Of a DNA stretch of 64,000 bases, positions 48,677-58,210 are shown in pieces. Under the pieces are notes generated by a model that worked only from the letters and a program-made list of their open reading frames with translations, ran no database searches and was not told the origin of the DNA. The position numbers were made by a program, and so were the translations under genes. Origin of the DNA: Eubacteriaceae bacterium (GTDB taxonomy: Bacteria; Bacillota; Clostridia; Peptostreptococcales; Anaerovoracaceae). How positions within the stretch are numbered: position 1 is the first letter of the stretch; every line of letters starts with the position of its first letter. Where the stretch lies: assembly GCA_902362805.1 (NCBI GenBank), contig CABIXY010000002.1, forward strand, positions 124,001-188,000. Reading direction: 5' to 3'.

Positions 48677-50227
48677 TTGCAAGAATCAATTATTAAATTT
48701 GAAAACATATCCATGCAGTTTCCCGGCGTATTAGCTAATGACAACGTTTCTTTCGATATTAAGAAAGGCGAGGTCTTTGCGCTAGTAGGGGAAAATGGTG
48801 CAGGAAAGAGCACCTTGATGAACATTCTCTACGGGATAAATACGCCTACCAACGGGAATGTCTACATCAAGGGTAATAAAATGGAAAAACATACACCTAG
48901 CGAGGCCATAGAAAATGGGGTAGGTATGGTGCATCAGCACTTCATGTTGGTGCCGTCCTTTACTGTGGCGCAGAATATTGCCCTCAGTAAAGAACCAAGA
49001 AAACACAAATTTTTTTATGACCTAAAAGCTGCGGAGAAGGCTACCCAGGATCTTGTCGATGATTACGGTCTGGTAGTAGATCCCAAGGCTGTAGTACAAG
49101 AAATCAGCGTTGGCCTGCAGCAGAGGGTAGAAATCCTTAAGACACTGTATCGCGGTGCGGATATTTTGATTTTGGACGAGCCAACAGCAGTTCTGACACC
49201 GCAGGAGACAGAGGAATTATTTGATGTGATCAGAAGAATTGTCAAAGAGAAAGACATGACTGTTATTATCATTACCCACAAGCTCTATGAGGTCATGGCG
49301 ATTTCCGACAGGGTCGGTGTCATGCGACAAGGCAAACTGGTGGGCGTAGAGAATACCAAAGACGTTAACGAGAAAATCCTGGCTTCCATGATGGTAGGCA
49401 GAGAAGTTCTCATGGGTAAGATGAAAAAAGCAGATATAGAGCCAGGTGAAATCAAGGTTCAGGTTAAAGATCTGCAGGTCGCCGATAATCGAGGGCTACT
49501 TGCCGTAAGAGGTGTGAATCTGAAAGTCAGTGCAGGAGAAATATTAGGTATCGCAGCAATAGAGGGTAACGGACAGAGTGAACTGCTGGAGGCCATCACG
49601 GGAATGAGAGGCATTTTGTCGGGAGAAGCCTTTGTGAAGGGAACCAAGATCAACGGCATGGACCCGGGACAGATTAGAAGCTTGGGACTTGCCCATATTC
49701 CTGAGGACAGAATTTCCACGGGTGTGTCAGCACCGTCCACCATTACAGAAAATCTGATTATTGGAAAGGAACGGCGGCCTGATTTCTCCAAATACAAGAT
49801 TCACCTTAAGAAGTCTTCCATCGCACGGTATGCCAAGGAGATTTCTGAGAAATTCGACATCAGAGGTGCGGGTATAGATACAGAAGTCGGATCTCTTTCT
49901 GGCGGCAACATGCAGAAGGTGGTCGTAGCCAGGGAGTTCTCCTTTGATACGCCAGTTCTAATCATCGCCCAGCCGACCAGAGGTGTGGATGTAGGCGCTA
50001 TCGAGTTCATCCACCAGAGCATCATCGACAGGAGAAATGAAGGCTGTGCGATACTTCTTGCCAGTGCGGATCTAGATGAGATTTTCCGTCTTAGCGATCG
50101 TATCATCACCATGTATGAAGGAAAGATTACAGGAGAATTTGCAGATGGTGAGATTGACAAGATGGGAATCAGTTACTATATGACTGGAGATCGTTCAAGT
50201 GAAGAGACAGGAGGTAGACAGGTATGA
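48677..50227 (+). CDS. ABC transporter ATP-binding protein (nucleoside/BMP type)
   Basis: A 516-residue tandem ATPase. The first domain has Walker A GENGAGKST, signature EISVGLQQRVEIL and Walker B ILILDEPTAVL; the second has a degenerate Walker A (IEGNGQSEL) and signature SLSGGNMQKVVVARE, the normal state for YufO/RbsA-like proteins. The likely start is TTG 48677, giving MQESIIKFENI and lying 5 bp after GGGGTAG. It overlaps the first permease by 4 bp. Confidence 0.93.
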   Translation: MQESIIKFENISMQFPGVLANDNVSFDIKKGEVFALVGENGAGKSTLMNILYGINTPTNGNVYIKGNKMEKHTPSEAIENGVGMVHQHFMLVPSFTVAQNIALSKEPRKHKFFYDLKAAEKATQDLVDDYGLVVDPKAVVQEISVGLQQRVEILKTLYRGADILILDEPTAVLTPQETEELFDVIRRIVKEKDMTVIIITHKLYEVMAISDRVGVMRQGKLVGVENTKDVNEKILASMMVGREVLMGKMKKADIEPGEIKVQVKDLQVADNRGLLAVRGVNLKVSAGEILGIAAIEGNGQSELLEAITGMRGILSGEAFVKGTKINGMDPGQIRSLGLAHIPEDRISTGVSAPSTITENLIIGKERRPDFSKYKIHLKKSSIARYAKEISEKFDIRGAGIDTEVGSLSGGNMQKVVVAREFSFDTPVLIIAQPTRGVDVGAIEFIHQSIIDRRNEGCAILLASADLDEIFRLSDRIITMYEGKITGEFADGEIDKMGISYYMTGDRSSEETGGRQV

Positions 50228-51339
50228 AGAAGTATCTAAGCAATATAGACACCAAATATATCTTCTCTTTGATTGCCAGCATTGTTGTTGCGTTGATCAT
50301 CGGCGGAATCTTAATGTTGGCGACCGGATTCAATCCCCTTGAAGGTTACGCCGCAATGATAGATGGTGCCATTGGAAGACCCAGATTTATCGGAAATACT
50401 CTGGAGAACGCTATGACACTGTGTCTCCTGGGTCTTGCGACAGCTATTGGTGCAAAGGGCGGTCTTTTCAACGTCGGCGGAGAAGGACAGTTGTTCTTTG
50501 GAGCATTAGCCGCGACCATGACGGGTCTTTGGCTTTCCAACCTGCCTGCACCAATCGTTATTATTCTGGCTTTTCTGAGCGCAGTCATCGTAGGCGGTTT
50601 TTATGCCTGGATACCGGCCATGCTGAAGGTAAAGCTGGGTGTCAGTGAAGTTATCACAACGATCATGCTCAATACGGTTGCCATCAAGGTATGTACTTAT
50701 CTGGTCAACTTCCCATGGAATTCACCGCTCAAATCGATTACAAAGGGAACGGACTATATTGATGAAGCCTTGGCTTTTACAAAGCTGATTGCGGGATCTA
50801 ATTTGAGCAGTGGTCTTTTCGCGGGAATAATCATTACATTTTTTATCTGGTACGTGATGAAGAAAACAAGTATAGGTCTTGAGATGAAGGTAACTGGAGA
50901 GAATGCACGTTTTTCCAAGTTTTCCGGACTTCCTGGAAGCAAAATCATGGTCGGCTCCATGGTTGCCTCTGGCGCCATCTGCGGATTTGTAGGCATGCTG
51001 CTAGTTTACGGCTATCAGGGGCGTATGACAGACACAATCAGCAACGAGTTTTACTTTGACGGCATGTTGGTCGCCATGATCATGAACTACAACCCAATTG
51101 GCATCATCGTCATGAGTTTCTTCTTTGCGGCATTGAGCACTGGAGCCACCATGATGGATATGACCGTAGGAATTTCTTCTCAGCTGTACGACATAATCTT
51201 TTCCATCATCATCTTCCTGATGGCAGCCCAAAAAGGGATTCTTGTTTGGGTTGAACACAAGAGGACGCAGCAGATAGCAAGAGCAAAAGCGAGAAAGGAG
51301 GTCAGCGCAAATGTGGGATCAGATAGCAACAATATTTAG
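50224..51339 (+). CDS. ABC transporter permease 1 (nucleoside/BMP type)
   Basis: A 371-residue permease of the BPD_transp_2 group, related to NupP/YufP, with about eight to ten helices. The conserved cytoplasmic region includes GLEMKVTGENARFSKFSG, and the early ATAIGAKGGLFNVGGEGQ motif is typical. It overlaps the second permease by 29 bp. Confidence 0.92.
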   Translation: MKKYLSNIDTKYIFSLIASIVVALIIGGILMLATGFNPLEGYAAMIDGAIGRPRFIGNTLENAMTLCLLGLATAIGAKGGLFNVGGEGQLFFGALAATMTGLWLSNLPAPIVIILAFLSAVIVGGFYAWIPAMLKVKLGVSEVITTIMLNTVAIKVCTYLVNFPWNSPLKSITKGTDYIDEALAFTKLIAGSNLSSGLFAGIIITFFIWYVMKKTSIGLEMKVTGENARFSKFSGLPGSKIMVGSMVASGAICGFVGMLLVYGYQGRMTDTISNEFYFDGMLVAMIMNYNPIGIIVMSFFFAALSTGATMMDMTVGISSQLYDIIFSIIIFLMAAQKGILVWVEHKRTQQIARAKARKEVSANVGSDSNNI

Positions 51340-52282
51340 CGTCGGACTGTTTCAAAACACCATCCGTAATGCCACCCCCGTTATTCTCGCAGCGCTTGGA
51401 GGATTGTTCACCGAACATGCGGGCATCATGAATATCGGAATGGAGGGTATGCTACTGACAGGCGCTTTCGTGGCCGTAGCCTTCAGCTTTATGTTTGTCA
51501 GCGCGCCCATGGGTGTCCTCGCAGCGGTGCTGGTCGGCATTCTGATTGGCCTGTTCTTCGCACTATTCGTAGTCAAACTGAAGAGCGATGAGTTCATCAT
51601 CGGTATGACTTTGAACACCTTCGCGGCAGGACTGACCGTATTCATCCTGCGTAACGTATACGGACAGGTGGGGACATGGGTATCAGAGTCCATCAAAGGA
51701 CTGCCGGTCGTGCAGATTCCGCTACTCAAGGAGATTCCGTTCATCGGACCGGTTCTCAGCGGTCATTCGCTGTTTGTATATCTGTCCTGGCTGCTGGTCT
51801 TCGCCGTGTGGGTCTTTCTGTATAGGACACCTTACGGTTTCTGGATGAGAGCTTCTGGAGAGCATCCAGAGGCGCTGGAGACGGCAGGTGTCAGCCCGGT
51901 CAAGATGAAGTTCCTGGCCAGTATTCTCTGTGGCATCTTCTGCGGACTTGCAGGAGCCCATCTGTCCCTGGGATATTTGAACAGCTTCAGCGAGGGCATG
52001 AGCGCCAGCCGTGGATTTATTGCCTTTGCCTGCGTCATCTTCGGCATGGCTAATCCGCCAAAGGTTTTCGGCGCGGCGATCCTCTTTGGATTCCTTCAGG
52101 CGCTGGGCCTAAGGCTCCAGTCTGTAGGCGTCCCATCGGATTTGACAGCGGCGGTTCCGTACCTTGCGACTGTTCTGATGCTGGTATACATCACCGTAAC
52201 AGGCATCTCAAGAAAGAAAAAGAGAGCGCGCAGAGAGGCGAAACAAGAAGACCTCTCTGATGCAGTACCGGTAGATCATTAA
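51311..52282 (+). CDS. ABC transporter permease 2 (nucleoside/BMP type)
   Basis: A 323-residue permease of the NupQ/YufQ type, paralogous to the preceding one, with the ALGGLFTEHAGIMNIGMEG motif and WMRASGEHPEALETAG loop. AAAGGAGG precedes ATG 51311. It is the last gene of the importer operon and ends in a charged cytoplasmic tail (SRKKKRARREAKQ). Confidence 0.92.
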   Translation: MWDQIATIFSVGLFQNTIRNATPVILAALGGLFTEHAGIMNIGMEGMLLTGAFVAVAFSFMFVSAPMGVLAAVLVGILIGLFFALFVVKLKSDEFIIGMTLNTFAAGLTVFILRNVYGQVGTWVSESIKGLPVVQIPLLKEIPFIGPVLSGHSLFVYLSWLLVFAVWVFLYRTPYGFWMRASGEHPEALETAGVSPVKMKFLASILCGIFCGLAGAHLSLGYLNSFSEGMSASRGFIAFACVIFGMANPPKVFGAAILFGFLQALGLRLQSVGVPSDLTAAVPYLATVLMLVYITVTGISRKKKRARREAKQEDLSDAVPVDH

Positions 52283-52288
52283 TCGATG

Positions 52289-52336
52289 ACATTCTGGCTT
52301 GCAGGGTCTGAAAGCGCTGCGGGTCAGAATGTTTTT
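52289..52336 (+). terminator. terminator of the nucleoside importer operon
   Basis: ACATTCTG pairs with CAGAATGT around a partly structured loop, then TTTT. Confidence 0.75.
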
Positions 52337-52375
52337 AAATATTTGTGTATTTTATGTGAAATATTGACATAATAT

Positions 52376-52404
52376 TTGAAAATGGACAAAACCCATGTTA
52401 GAAT
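52376..52404 (+). promoter_or_regulatory. promoter of FKBP/trigger factor-like lipoprotein gene
   Basis: TTGAAA, 17 bp, TAGAAT. Confidence 0.6.
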
Positions 52405-52456
52405 GAGATAGTCTGGAAACGGATAAAAGTATTAAAGATTAGAGGATGGATAACGT

Positions 52457-53533
52457 ATGAAGAAAAGATTTTTTTCAATAGGCCTGATTTCCGTACTTTG
52501 CCTGACTTCCCTGTTTTTATTATCAGGATGCGGCAGCAAGTTGTACGATTATGACCTTTCAGAATATGTAAAGCTAGGTGACTACAAGGGATTAGAATAC
52601 AAGAAGGTTTCCGTGTCAGTCAGCGAGGATGAGGTACAGGATAAGATTAAGACGAACCTGGAAGAAAAAGCAGAGACCAAGGCGATCAAATCCGGAACTG
52701 TCAAGGACGGCGATACCATCGACATTTCCTACGAGGGAAAAGTTGACGGAAAGACCTTCGACGGAGGCAGTGCTGATAACCAAACCATTACAATCGGACA
52801 GTCGCAGTTTATTGACGGCTTTACCGATGGGCTGATCGGGAAAGAAATCGGCTCAAAGGTCAAACTGAACCTGACCTTCCCGAAAGATTATTCAAAGGAA
52901 GACCTGCAGGGCAAAGATGTTGTTTTTGAAGTGACAATCAACAGCAAACAGGTGGAGGAAGTGCCTGAGTATGATGTGGCTTTTGTCAAGAAAAACAGCA
53001 AGTATGATAATCTCAAAGATTACGAAAAGTCAGTAAAGGAAGATCTTCTGAAAGAAAAGAAGGCCAAGGCCGAAACTGAAACAAAACAGAAGCTTTGGGA
53101 AACAATTGTCGATAAATCTGAGGTTAAAAAATATCCAGAGGAAGAGCTGAAAACGACCGAAGAGAATCTGACCAAATCATTTAAGCAGACGGCAGAAAAT
53201 TACGGCTATGAATGGGAGGATTACCTCAAGGCTGTCGGTTATACGGATAAAGAATTCAAGAAGACCGTCAAAAAATATGCCAAAGAAAAGGTAAAACAGG
53301 ATATGGTCTGCTACTATGTCGCTGAAAAAGAAGGCCTGGAAGTGACTGATGATGAATATGAGGATTATATGAAGAACCTCATGGAAACCTCCGGTTACAC
53401 TGAAAAAACCTTCAAAGAACAGTTCAAGATGACCATCGAAGAATACTGTGATCAGGAAGGATATCGAACTTCCCTTCTTTTGAACAAAGTCATGGATAAA
53501 GTCATGGACTACGGAAAAGAAGTAAGCAAGTAA
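52457..53533 (+). CDS. lipoprotein with FKBP and trigger factor C-terminal domains
   Basis: A 358-residue secreted lipoprotein (lipobox LLSGC, Cys25). An FKBP-type prolyl isomerase domain (about 75-160: GDTIDISYEGKVDGKTFDGG, FIDGFTDGLIG) is followed by a helical region like the trigger factor C-terminal chaperone domain (about 165-355). The ribosome-binding N-terminal domain of trigger factor is absent. The protein thus looks like an extracytoplasmic folding factor of the trigger-factor family. It is monocistronic. Confidence 0.88.
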   Translation: MKKRFFSIGLISVLCLTSLFLLSGCGSKLYDYDLSEYVKLGDYKGLEYKKVSVSVSEDEVQDKIKTNLEEKAETKAIKSGTVKDGDTIDISYEGKVDGKTFDGGSADNQTITIGQSQFIDGFTDGLIGKEIGSKVKLNLTFPKDYSKEDLQGKDVVFEVTINSKQVEEVPEYDVAFVKKNSKYDNLKDYEKSVKEDLLKEKKAKAETETKQKLWETIVDKSEVKKYPEEELKTTEENLTKSFKQTAENYGYEWEDYLKAVGYTDKEFKKTVKKYAKEKVKQDMVCYYVAEKEGLEVTDDEYEDYMKNLMETSGYTEKTFKEQFKMTIEEYCDQEGYRTSLLLNKVMDKVMDYGKEVSK

Positions 53534-53565
53534 TTACAAAAAAAGATAACGAAATTTGTTGCAAT

Positions 53566-53627
53566 AGACCAAATTGTATGATACACTCTTAACGTTAGTT
53601 TGTATTTCAGACAATTTGGTCTTTTTG
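53566..53627 (+). terminator. terminator after lipoprotein gene
   Basis: AGACCAAATTGT pairs perfectly with ACAATTTGGTCT, then TTTT. A promoter for the glycine riboswitch probably lies in its long loop or left arm (TTGCAA, 17 bp, TACACT). Confidence 0.8.
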
Positions 53628-53644
53628 ATGATGAAAGAGTTTGA

Positions 53645-53760
53645 AACACAGACTATCTCTCTGGAGAGTACCGCAAGGTCGCCGAAGGTTTAAGCGCATG
53701 GGCATAAGCAACCTATACGTGATATCTCAGGCAAAGAGGACAGAGCCAATAGTTCATCTA
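53645..53760 (+). ncRNA. glycine riboswitch (single aptamer)
   Basis: Conserved glycine-aptamer blocks appear in order: CTCTCTGGAGAGT, GCCGAAGG, then CTCAGGCAAA and GGACAGAG. Only one aptamer is seen; the flanking sequence may form a partial ghost aptamer. It is followed by a terminator and a sodium:amino acid symporter gene, fitting ligand-dependent control of glycine or alanine transport. Confidence 0.88.
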
Positions 53761-53782
53761 AATAGCTTATGTCATCTCTCTA

Positions 53783-53809
53783 GAGCCGGATTCTATAATT
53801 CGGCTTTTA
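53783..53809 (+). terminator. terminator in the glycine riboswitch expression platform
   Basis: AGCCG-ATT pairs with AAT-CGGCT, then TTTT. The downstream CCGAATTCGGC could compete with it. Confidence 0.6.
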
Positions 53810-53889
53810 CTTTTGCCCGAATTCGGCTTTGCCGCCGATGACGGGTCAGCTGATTATTAATATTTGACAAAAGAAAGAGGAGATGAAGA

Positions 53890-55302
53890 ATGAATTTTAC
53901 AGAAATTTTAAAGAGTATCGATGATTTCGTCTGGGGCATACCCCTCATCGTATTGATCATGGGTACGGGTATCCTTTTGACGTGCAGAGTCAAAGTGGTT
54001 CAAGTGAGAAAACTGGGTAAAGCATTGAAGTTCATGCTGACCAATGAAGAGGGCGCAGAGGGGGAGGTTACCAGCTTTGGCGCTTTCTGTACAGCAATGG
54101 CAGCTACCATCGGTACAGGTAACATCGTAGGCGTGGCTACGGCTGTAGCGGCAGGTGGTCCGGGTGCGCTTTTCTGGATGATCCTGGCAGCCTTCTTTGG
54201 AATGGCTACCAAGTATTCAGAAGGTCTCTTAGCCGTGAAGTATAGGACGATAGACGAAGAAGGCCACGCTTTGGGCGGACCTTTTTATTACATTGAAAAA
54301 GGGATGGGAGCAAGTTGGAAATGGCTGGCCAAGCTCTTTGCCATTTTCGGTGTAGGTGCCGGACTTTTAGGAATCGGTACGATTACACAGGTCAACGGAA
54401 TCGCTTCTGCAGTAAAGAACTTTGCTGACCCTGACAGTGAGCACATGATTTCCCTGTTCGGCGGAGAATATTCCGTTGCGACAGTCGCAGCAGCCATCAT
54501 CGTAGCTGCGGCAACAGCTTTGGTTGTTATCGGCGGAATCAAGCGTATTTCCAGCGTCACTACGATCATCGTTCCGTTTATGGCAGTGATGTATGTGGTA
54601 ATATGTCTGGCTATCATTATCTTTCATATCAAAGAATTTCCGGCAGCGATTGCAGAAATCGTCAAGTCAGCTTTCGGTCTTCGTGCCATGGCAGGCGGTG
54701 CTTTAGGCGCTATGATGGTTGCCATGCAGAAGGGAGTTGCCAGAGGGATCTTCTCCAATGAAGCAGGCCTGGGCAGCGCGCCGATTGCGGCAGCTGCAGC
54801 GAAGACAAAGACTACCGTGAGACAGGGTCTGATTTCTATGACAGGTACCTTTATCGACACCATCGTCATCTGTACTATGACCGGTACGACTCTGATTATG
54901 ACTGGTGCTATGGATCAGGGACTGGAAGGTGCCGAATGCACTGCTTACGCTTTTGGACAGGGTCTGCCTTGGAGCCAGAGCACAGGCGCTTTCGTACTGA
55001 TGCTATGCCTGGCATTTTTCGCATTCACTACAATCTTAGGATGGGACTACTATTCTGAGAGATGTCTGGAGTATCTGGTAGGAAAGAAAAAGAATGTACT
55101 TCTGACCTATAAGTGGATTTACATACTGGCGGTATTGATCGGACCATTCCTAACGGTTGAAGCTGTTTGGACAATCGCCGACATTTTCAACGGATTGATG
55201 GCAATTCCGAACCTGATTGCTCTTGTTGCACTCAGCGGTGTCGTCGCAAGAGAAACCAAGGAATATTTTGAAAAAGAAGCACATATGAAAATCAGCGCGT
55301 AA
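53890..55302 (+). CDS. sodium:alanine/glycine symporter family (AGCS)
   Basis: A 470-residue membrane transporter of the alanine or glycine:cation symporter family with about ten helices. Family signatures include GAFCTAMAATIGTGNIVGVA, GLLAVKYR and FSNEAGLGSAPIAAAA. AGAGGAGATG precedes the start. The glycine riboswitch in the leader makes glycine the likely substrate. Direction of regulation (ON or OFF) cannot be read with certainty. Confidence 0.95.
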   Translation: MNFTEILKSIDDFVWGIPLIVLIMGTGILLTCRVKVVQVRKLGKALKFMLTNEEGAEGEVTSFGAFCTAMAATIGTGNIVGVATAVAAGGPGALFWMILAAFFGMATKYSEGLLAVKYRTIDEEGHALGGPFYYIEKGMGASWKWLAKLFAIFGVGAGLLGIGTITQVNGIASAVKNFADPDSEHMISLFGGEYSVATVAAAIIVAAATALVVIGGIKRISSVTTIIVPFMAVMYVVICLAIIIFHIKEFPAAIAEIVKSAFGLRAMAGGALGAMMVAMQKGVARGIFSNEAGLGSAPIAAAAAKTKTTVRQGLISMTGTFIDTIVICTMTGTTLIMTGAMDQGLEGAECTAYAFGQGLPWSQSTGAFVLMLCLAFFAFTTILGWDYYSERCLEYLVGKKKNVLLTYKWIYILAVLIGPFLTVEAVWTIADIFNGLMAIPNLIALVALSGVVARETKEYFEKEAHMKISA

Positions 55303-55311
55303 CACTCGATG

Positions 55312-55345
55312 GCCGTACTTCGACAAAAGAAGTACGGCTGTTTTC
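55312..55345 (+). terminator. terminator after AGCS gene
   Basis: GCCGTACTTC pairs with GAAGTACGGC, then TGTTTT. Confidence 0.82.
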
Positions 55346-55422
55346 ATTGCATTGATGCATAATCCTTTTGACCTGCGAATATATATATCCTGTATACGAA
55401 CGATAGGATGGAGGGACAAAAA

Positions 55423-55665
55423 ATGCTGAGTACGGACAAACTGAAAAACAAAGAAGTGATCAACATTAGTGATGGGAGAAGCTTGGGATTTATTTACGAT
55501 ATAGAGGTGAACCTGGAAGAAGGCACCATCGATGGGATTGTGATACCGGCAGAAAAAGGAATTTTTCGTTTTTTTGGCAGCAGAGAGGATGATTTCGTCA
55601 TAAAATGGGACAGGATCAGAACCATCGGCGACGATGTAGTCTTAGTAGATTTGGATACATTCTGA
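55423..55665 (+). CDS. YlmC/YmxH family (PRC-barrel) sporulation protein
   Basis: An 80-residue PRC-barrel protein of the YlmC/YmxH family found in spore formers; the pattern ISDGRSLGFIYDIEVN followed by IKWDRIRTIGDDVVLVD is typical. GGAGG lies just before ATG 55423. Molecular function is unknown. It is upstream of nrdR and separated from it by 85 bp. Confidence 0.85.
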   Translation: MLSTDKLKNKEVINISDGRSLGFIYDIEVNLEEGTIDGIVIPAEKGIFRFFGSREDDFVIKWDRIRTIGDDVVLVDLDTF

Positions 55666-55684
55666 TAAATTCTATGGAAAATAA

Positions 55685-55700
55685 ACACAATATGTAGTAC
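55685..55700 (+). promoter_or_regulatory. candidate NrdR box upstream of nrdR
   Basis: ACACAATATGTAGTAC matches the NrdR-box consensus ACACWATATWTWGTGT at 13 of 16 positions. It could mediate autoregulation. Only one box is seen, whereas nrd operons usually have two. Confidence 0.4.
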
Positions 55701-55750
55701 AATAAAGATTATTACATTTTTTCTTGTAGATGAATAACAGGAGGGGCCAA

Positions 55751-56206
55751 ATGAGATGTCCATATTGTGAAAATCCAGACACAAAAGTAATTGATTCAAG
55801 ACCAACAGAAGAGGGACATGCAATCAGAAGAAGAAGGGGATGTGAAAACTGCGGCAAGCGTTTTACCATATATGAAAAAGTAGAAGAATCTATCATCATG
55901 ATCATAAAAAAAGACGGGAGAAGAGAAGCCTTTGACCGCAGCAAGGTCATGAGCGGCATCGTCAAAGCCTGTGAAAAAAGACCGGTACCCATGGCTGAAA
56001 TTGAGCGCATCGTCGACGAGATTGAACGAGGGCTCAACAATTTGATGGAAAAAGAAGTAGAGAGCAATTTTATCGGAGAATTGATCATGGATCAGCTGAA
56101 AAAGGTGGACGAAGTAGCTTACGTGAGATTCGCTTCTGTGTATAGACAGTTTACAGATGTGAATACTTTTATCAAAGAAATCGAGAAATTAATCGGAAAC
56201 AAATAG
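55751..56206 (+). CDS. nrdR: transcriptional repressor NrdR
   Basis: A 151-residue repressor of ribonucleotide reductase genes. The N-terminal zinc ribbon (MRCPYC, then CENCGKRF) is followed by an ATP-cone domain (about 49-139) that senses ATP/dATP. AGGAGGGG lies before ATG 55751. It is followed closely by cmk, so nucleotide metabolism genes cluster here. Confidence 0.97.
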   Translation: MRCPYCENPDTKVIDSRPTEEGHAIRRRRGCENCGKRFTIYEKVEESIIMIIKKDGRREAFDRSKVMSGIVKACEKRPVPMAEIERIVDEIERGLNNLMEKEVESNFIGELIMDQLKKVDEVAYVRFASVYRQFTDVNTFIKEIEKLIGNK

Positions 56207-56215
56207 GAGATGAAG

Positions 56216-56878
56216 ATGACAGATATGATTAGAATCGCAGTAGACGGACCTAGTGGAGCGGGCAAGAGCACCATTGCGAAGGCTGTTGCACAGAAGCTTT
56301 CCATTGACTATATCGATACGGGAGCCATGTATCGGGCCATTGGATATAAAATGCTCAAGGAAGGCATCAGCGTCGATGATTTGGCAGGTATTCAGAACCT
56401 GCTTGATACGACTGAGATTGATTTTTCTAAAGGCGATACCATCTTAGACGGGCAGGTGGTAAACGACCTCATTCGTACACCGGAAATATCAAAACAGGCA
56501 TCCCGCTGTTCAGCCGTAGCCATCGTCCGTAAGAAATTGGTAGATCTGCAGCAAAAAATGGGACAGGCAAAGAGCGTGGTCATGGATGGCCGTGATATCG
56601 GTACTGTCGTCTTTCCTGATGCAGAGTACAAGTTCTTTATTACTGCGTCGCCGGAAGAGCGGGCAAAGCGCAGATATAAAGAACTTCTGGACAAAGGGCA
56701 GAAGGTGGACTATGAGCAGGTTTTGGCGGATATTACAGCCAGAGACTACAACGATTCGACCAGGGATGTGACGCCTCTCAGAAAGGCAGAGGATGCGATA
56801 GAAGTGGATACGACGAACATGTCGATAGAAGAAGTCATAGACTATATTTGTAAGGAGATGAAGCAATCATGGCAGTAG
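56216..56878 (+). CDS. cmk: (d)CMP kinase (cytidylate kinase)
   Basis: A 220-residue nucleoside monophosphate kinase that phosphorylates CMP and dCMP. The P-loop is AVDGPSGAGKST, and GAMYRA and VMDGRDIGTVVFP are conserved CMP-site motifs. ATG 56216 is 6 bp after AGGAG; ATGs at 56210 and 56225 are alternatives. It overlaps the DUF1015 gene by 10 bp. Confidence 0.95.
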   Translation: MTDMIRIAVDGPSGAGKSTIAKAVAQKLSIDYIDTGAMYRAIGYKMLKEGISVDDLAGIQNLLDTTEIDFSKGDTILDGQVVNDLIRTPEISKQASRCSAVAIVRKKLVDLQQKMGQAKSVVMDGRDIGTVVFPDAEYKFFITASPEERAKRRYKELLDKGQKVDYEQVLADITARDYNDSTRDVTPLRKAEDAIEVDTTNMSIEEVIDYICKEMKQSWQ

Positions 56879-58110
56879 TCAGACCATTTAAAGCGGTACG
56901 GCCGTCTAGAGACAAAGCAGAAAGTGTAGCCGCTCTGCCCTATGACGTGATGAACAGAAAAGAAGCTGCGCAGATGGCAAAGGGGAATCCTTGCAGTTTT
57001 CTGCATATCAGCAGAGCTGAGATTGATTTACCAGAGGTAAAAGATCCCTATGACAAGTCCGTCTACAAAAAAGCGAAAGAGAATATCGAAGAACACCTGC
57101 ACAAGGGAATTTTTATAGAAGAAGAGGCGCCTGCACTGTACATTTACAGGCAGCAGATGAATGGACGATATCAGACAGGAATCGTTGGCTGCGTCAGCAT
57201 CGATGATTACAAGAATAACGTCATTAAAAAACACGAGTTTACTAGAGTTGAAAAAGAAATAGACAGGATCAATCACTTTGATGTATGCAATACTAATACA
57301 GAACCGGTCTTTTTAACATATAGGGATAATCTGCAGATCAGAACTATTATTGAGGGTTACGTGCACGGATACGAGCCGGAATATGACTTTGTCACAAAGG
57401 ACGGTATCGGACACACGCTGTGGGTCATTGAGGACGATGATTTGATTGCAGCCCTCTGCGGACTCTTTGATCAGATTCCGGATCTCTATATTGCCGACGG
57501 GCACCATCGCAGTGCCTCGGCCTGCAAGGTGGGAGAACTGCGAAGAAATCAACATCCGGACTATACTGGTGAGGAAGAGTTTAACTTTTTCATGGCAGCA
57601 ATTTTTCCAGACAAAGATCTGCGTATCTACGACTATAACAGGGTAGTCAAAGATCTGGCAGGCTATACAAAAGAAGAGTTCCTGAAAAAAATCGCAGAAG
57701 CCGGTTTTGCTGTTACTGACGAAGGCAGCATGCCGTATCGGCCAGATACGCTGCATGAGTTTTCTATGTACCTGGAGGGACATTGGTATAAACTGGTCTG
57801 TGAAGAACGTATTATTCCTGACGATATCATCGATGCACTGGACGTTTCTATTTTGCAGCAGCGTCTATTGGGACCGATACTTAAAATTGAAGACCCGCGC
57901 ATCGATCAGAGGATTGATTTTGTAGGAGGAATTAGAGGTCTGAAAGAGCTGGAACGCAGAGCGACCCTGGATATGAAGGTGGCATTTGCAGTATATCCAG
58001 TGTCTATGGAAGAGTTGATGAATATCGCGGACCATGGAGAAATCATGCCGCCGAAATCTACCTGGTTTGAACCGAAGATCGGCAGCGGCTTATTTATGCA
58101 TAGGCTTTAA
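56869..58110 (+). CDS. DUF1015 family protein
   Basis: A 413-residue protein of the DUF1015 family (N-terminus RPFKAVRPSRDKAESVAALPYDV, then LYIADGHHRSASA near residue 205). The DGHHR motif resembles a metal or nucleotide site, but the activity is not established; some members have been proposed as kinases or serine-metabolism enzymes in Clostridia. AAGGAG precedes the ATG, which lies inside the end of cmk. Confidence 0.88.
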   Translation: MAVVRPFKAVRPSRDKAESVAALPYDVMNRKEAAQMAKGNPCSFLHISRAEIDLPEVKDPYDKSVYKKAKENIEEHLHKGIFIEEEAPALYIYRQQMNGRYQTGIVGCVSIDDYKNNVIKKHEFTRVEKEIDRINHFDVCNTNTEPVFLTYRDNLQIRTIIEGYVHGYEPEYDFVTKDGIGHTLWVIEDDDLIAALCGLFDQIPDLYIADGHHRSASACKVGELRRNQHPDYTGEEEFNFFMAAIFPDKDLRIYDYNRVVKDLAGYTKEEFLKKIAEAGFAVTDEGSMPYRPDTLHEFSMYLEGHWYKLVCEERIIPDDIIDALDVSILQQRLLGPILKIEDPRIDQRIDFVGGIRGLKELERRATLDMKVAFAVYPVSMEELMNIADHGEIMPPKSTWFEPKIGSGLFMHRL

Positions 58111-58127
58111 ATGGCGAGACGTATAAT

Positions 58128-58168
58128 AAAAGGCTTTGAAGGTAAAAATATCTTCAGAGCTTTTTTTA
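58128..58168 (+). terminator. terminator after DUF1015 gene
   Basis: AAAAGGCTTTGAA pairs with TTCAGAGCTTTT (near perfect), then T. Confidence 0.82.
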
Positions 58169-58210
58169 TTTATGGGAAAATGTGTTTTTATGGAGAATGG
58201 GGAGGATTTT

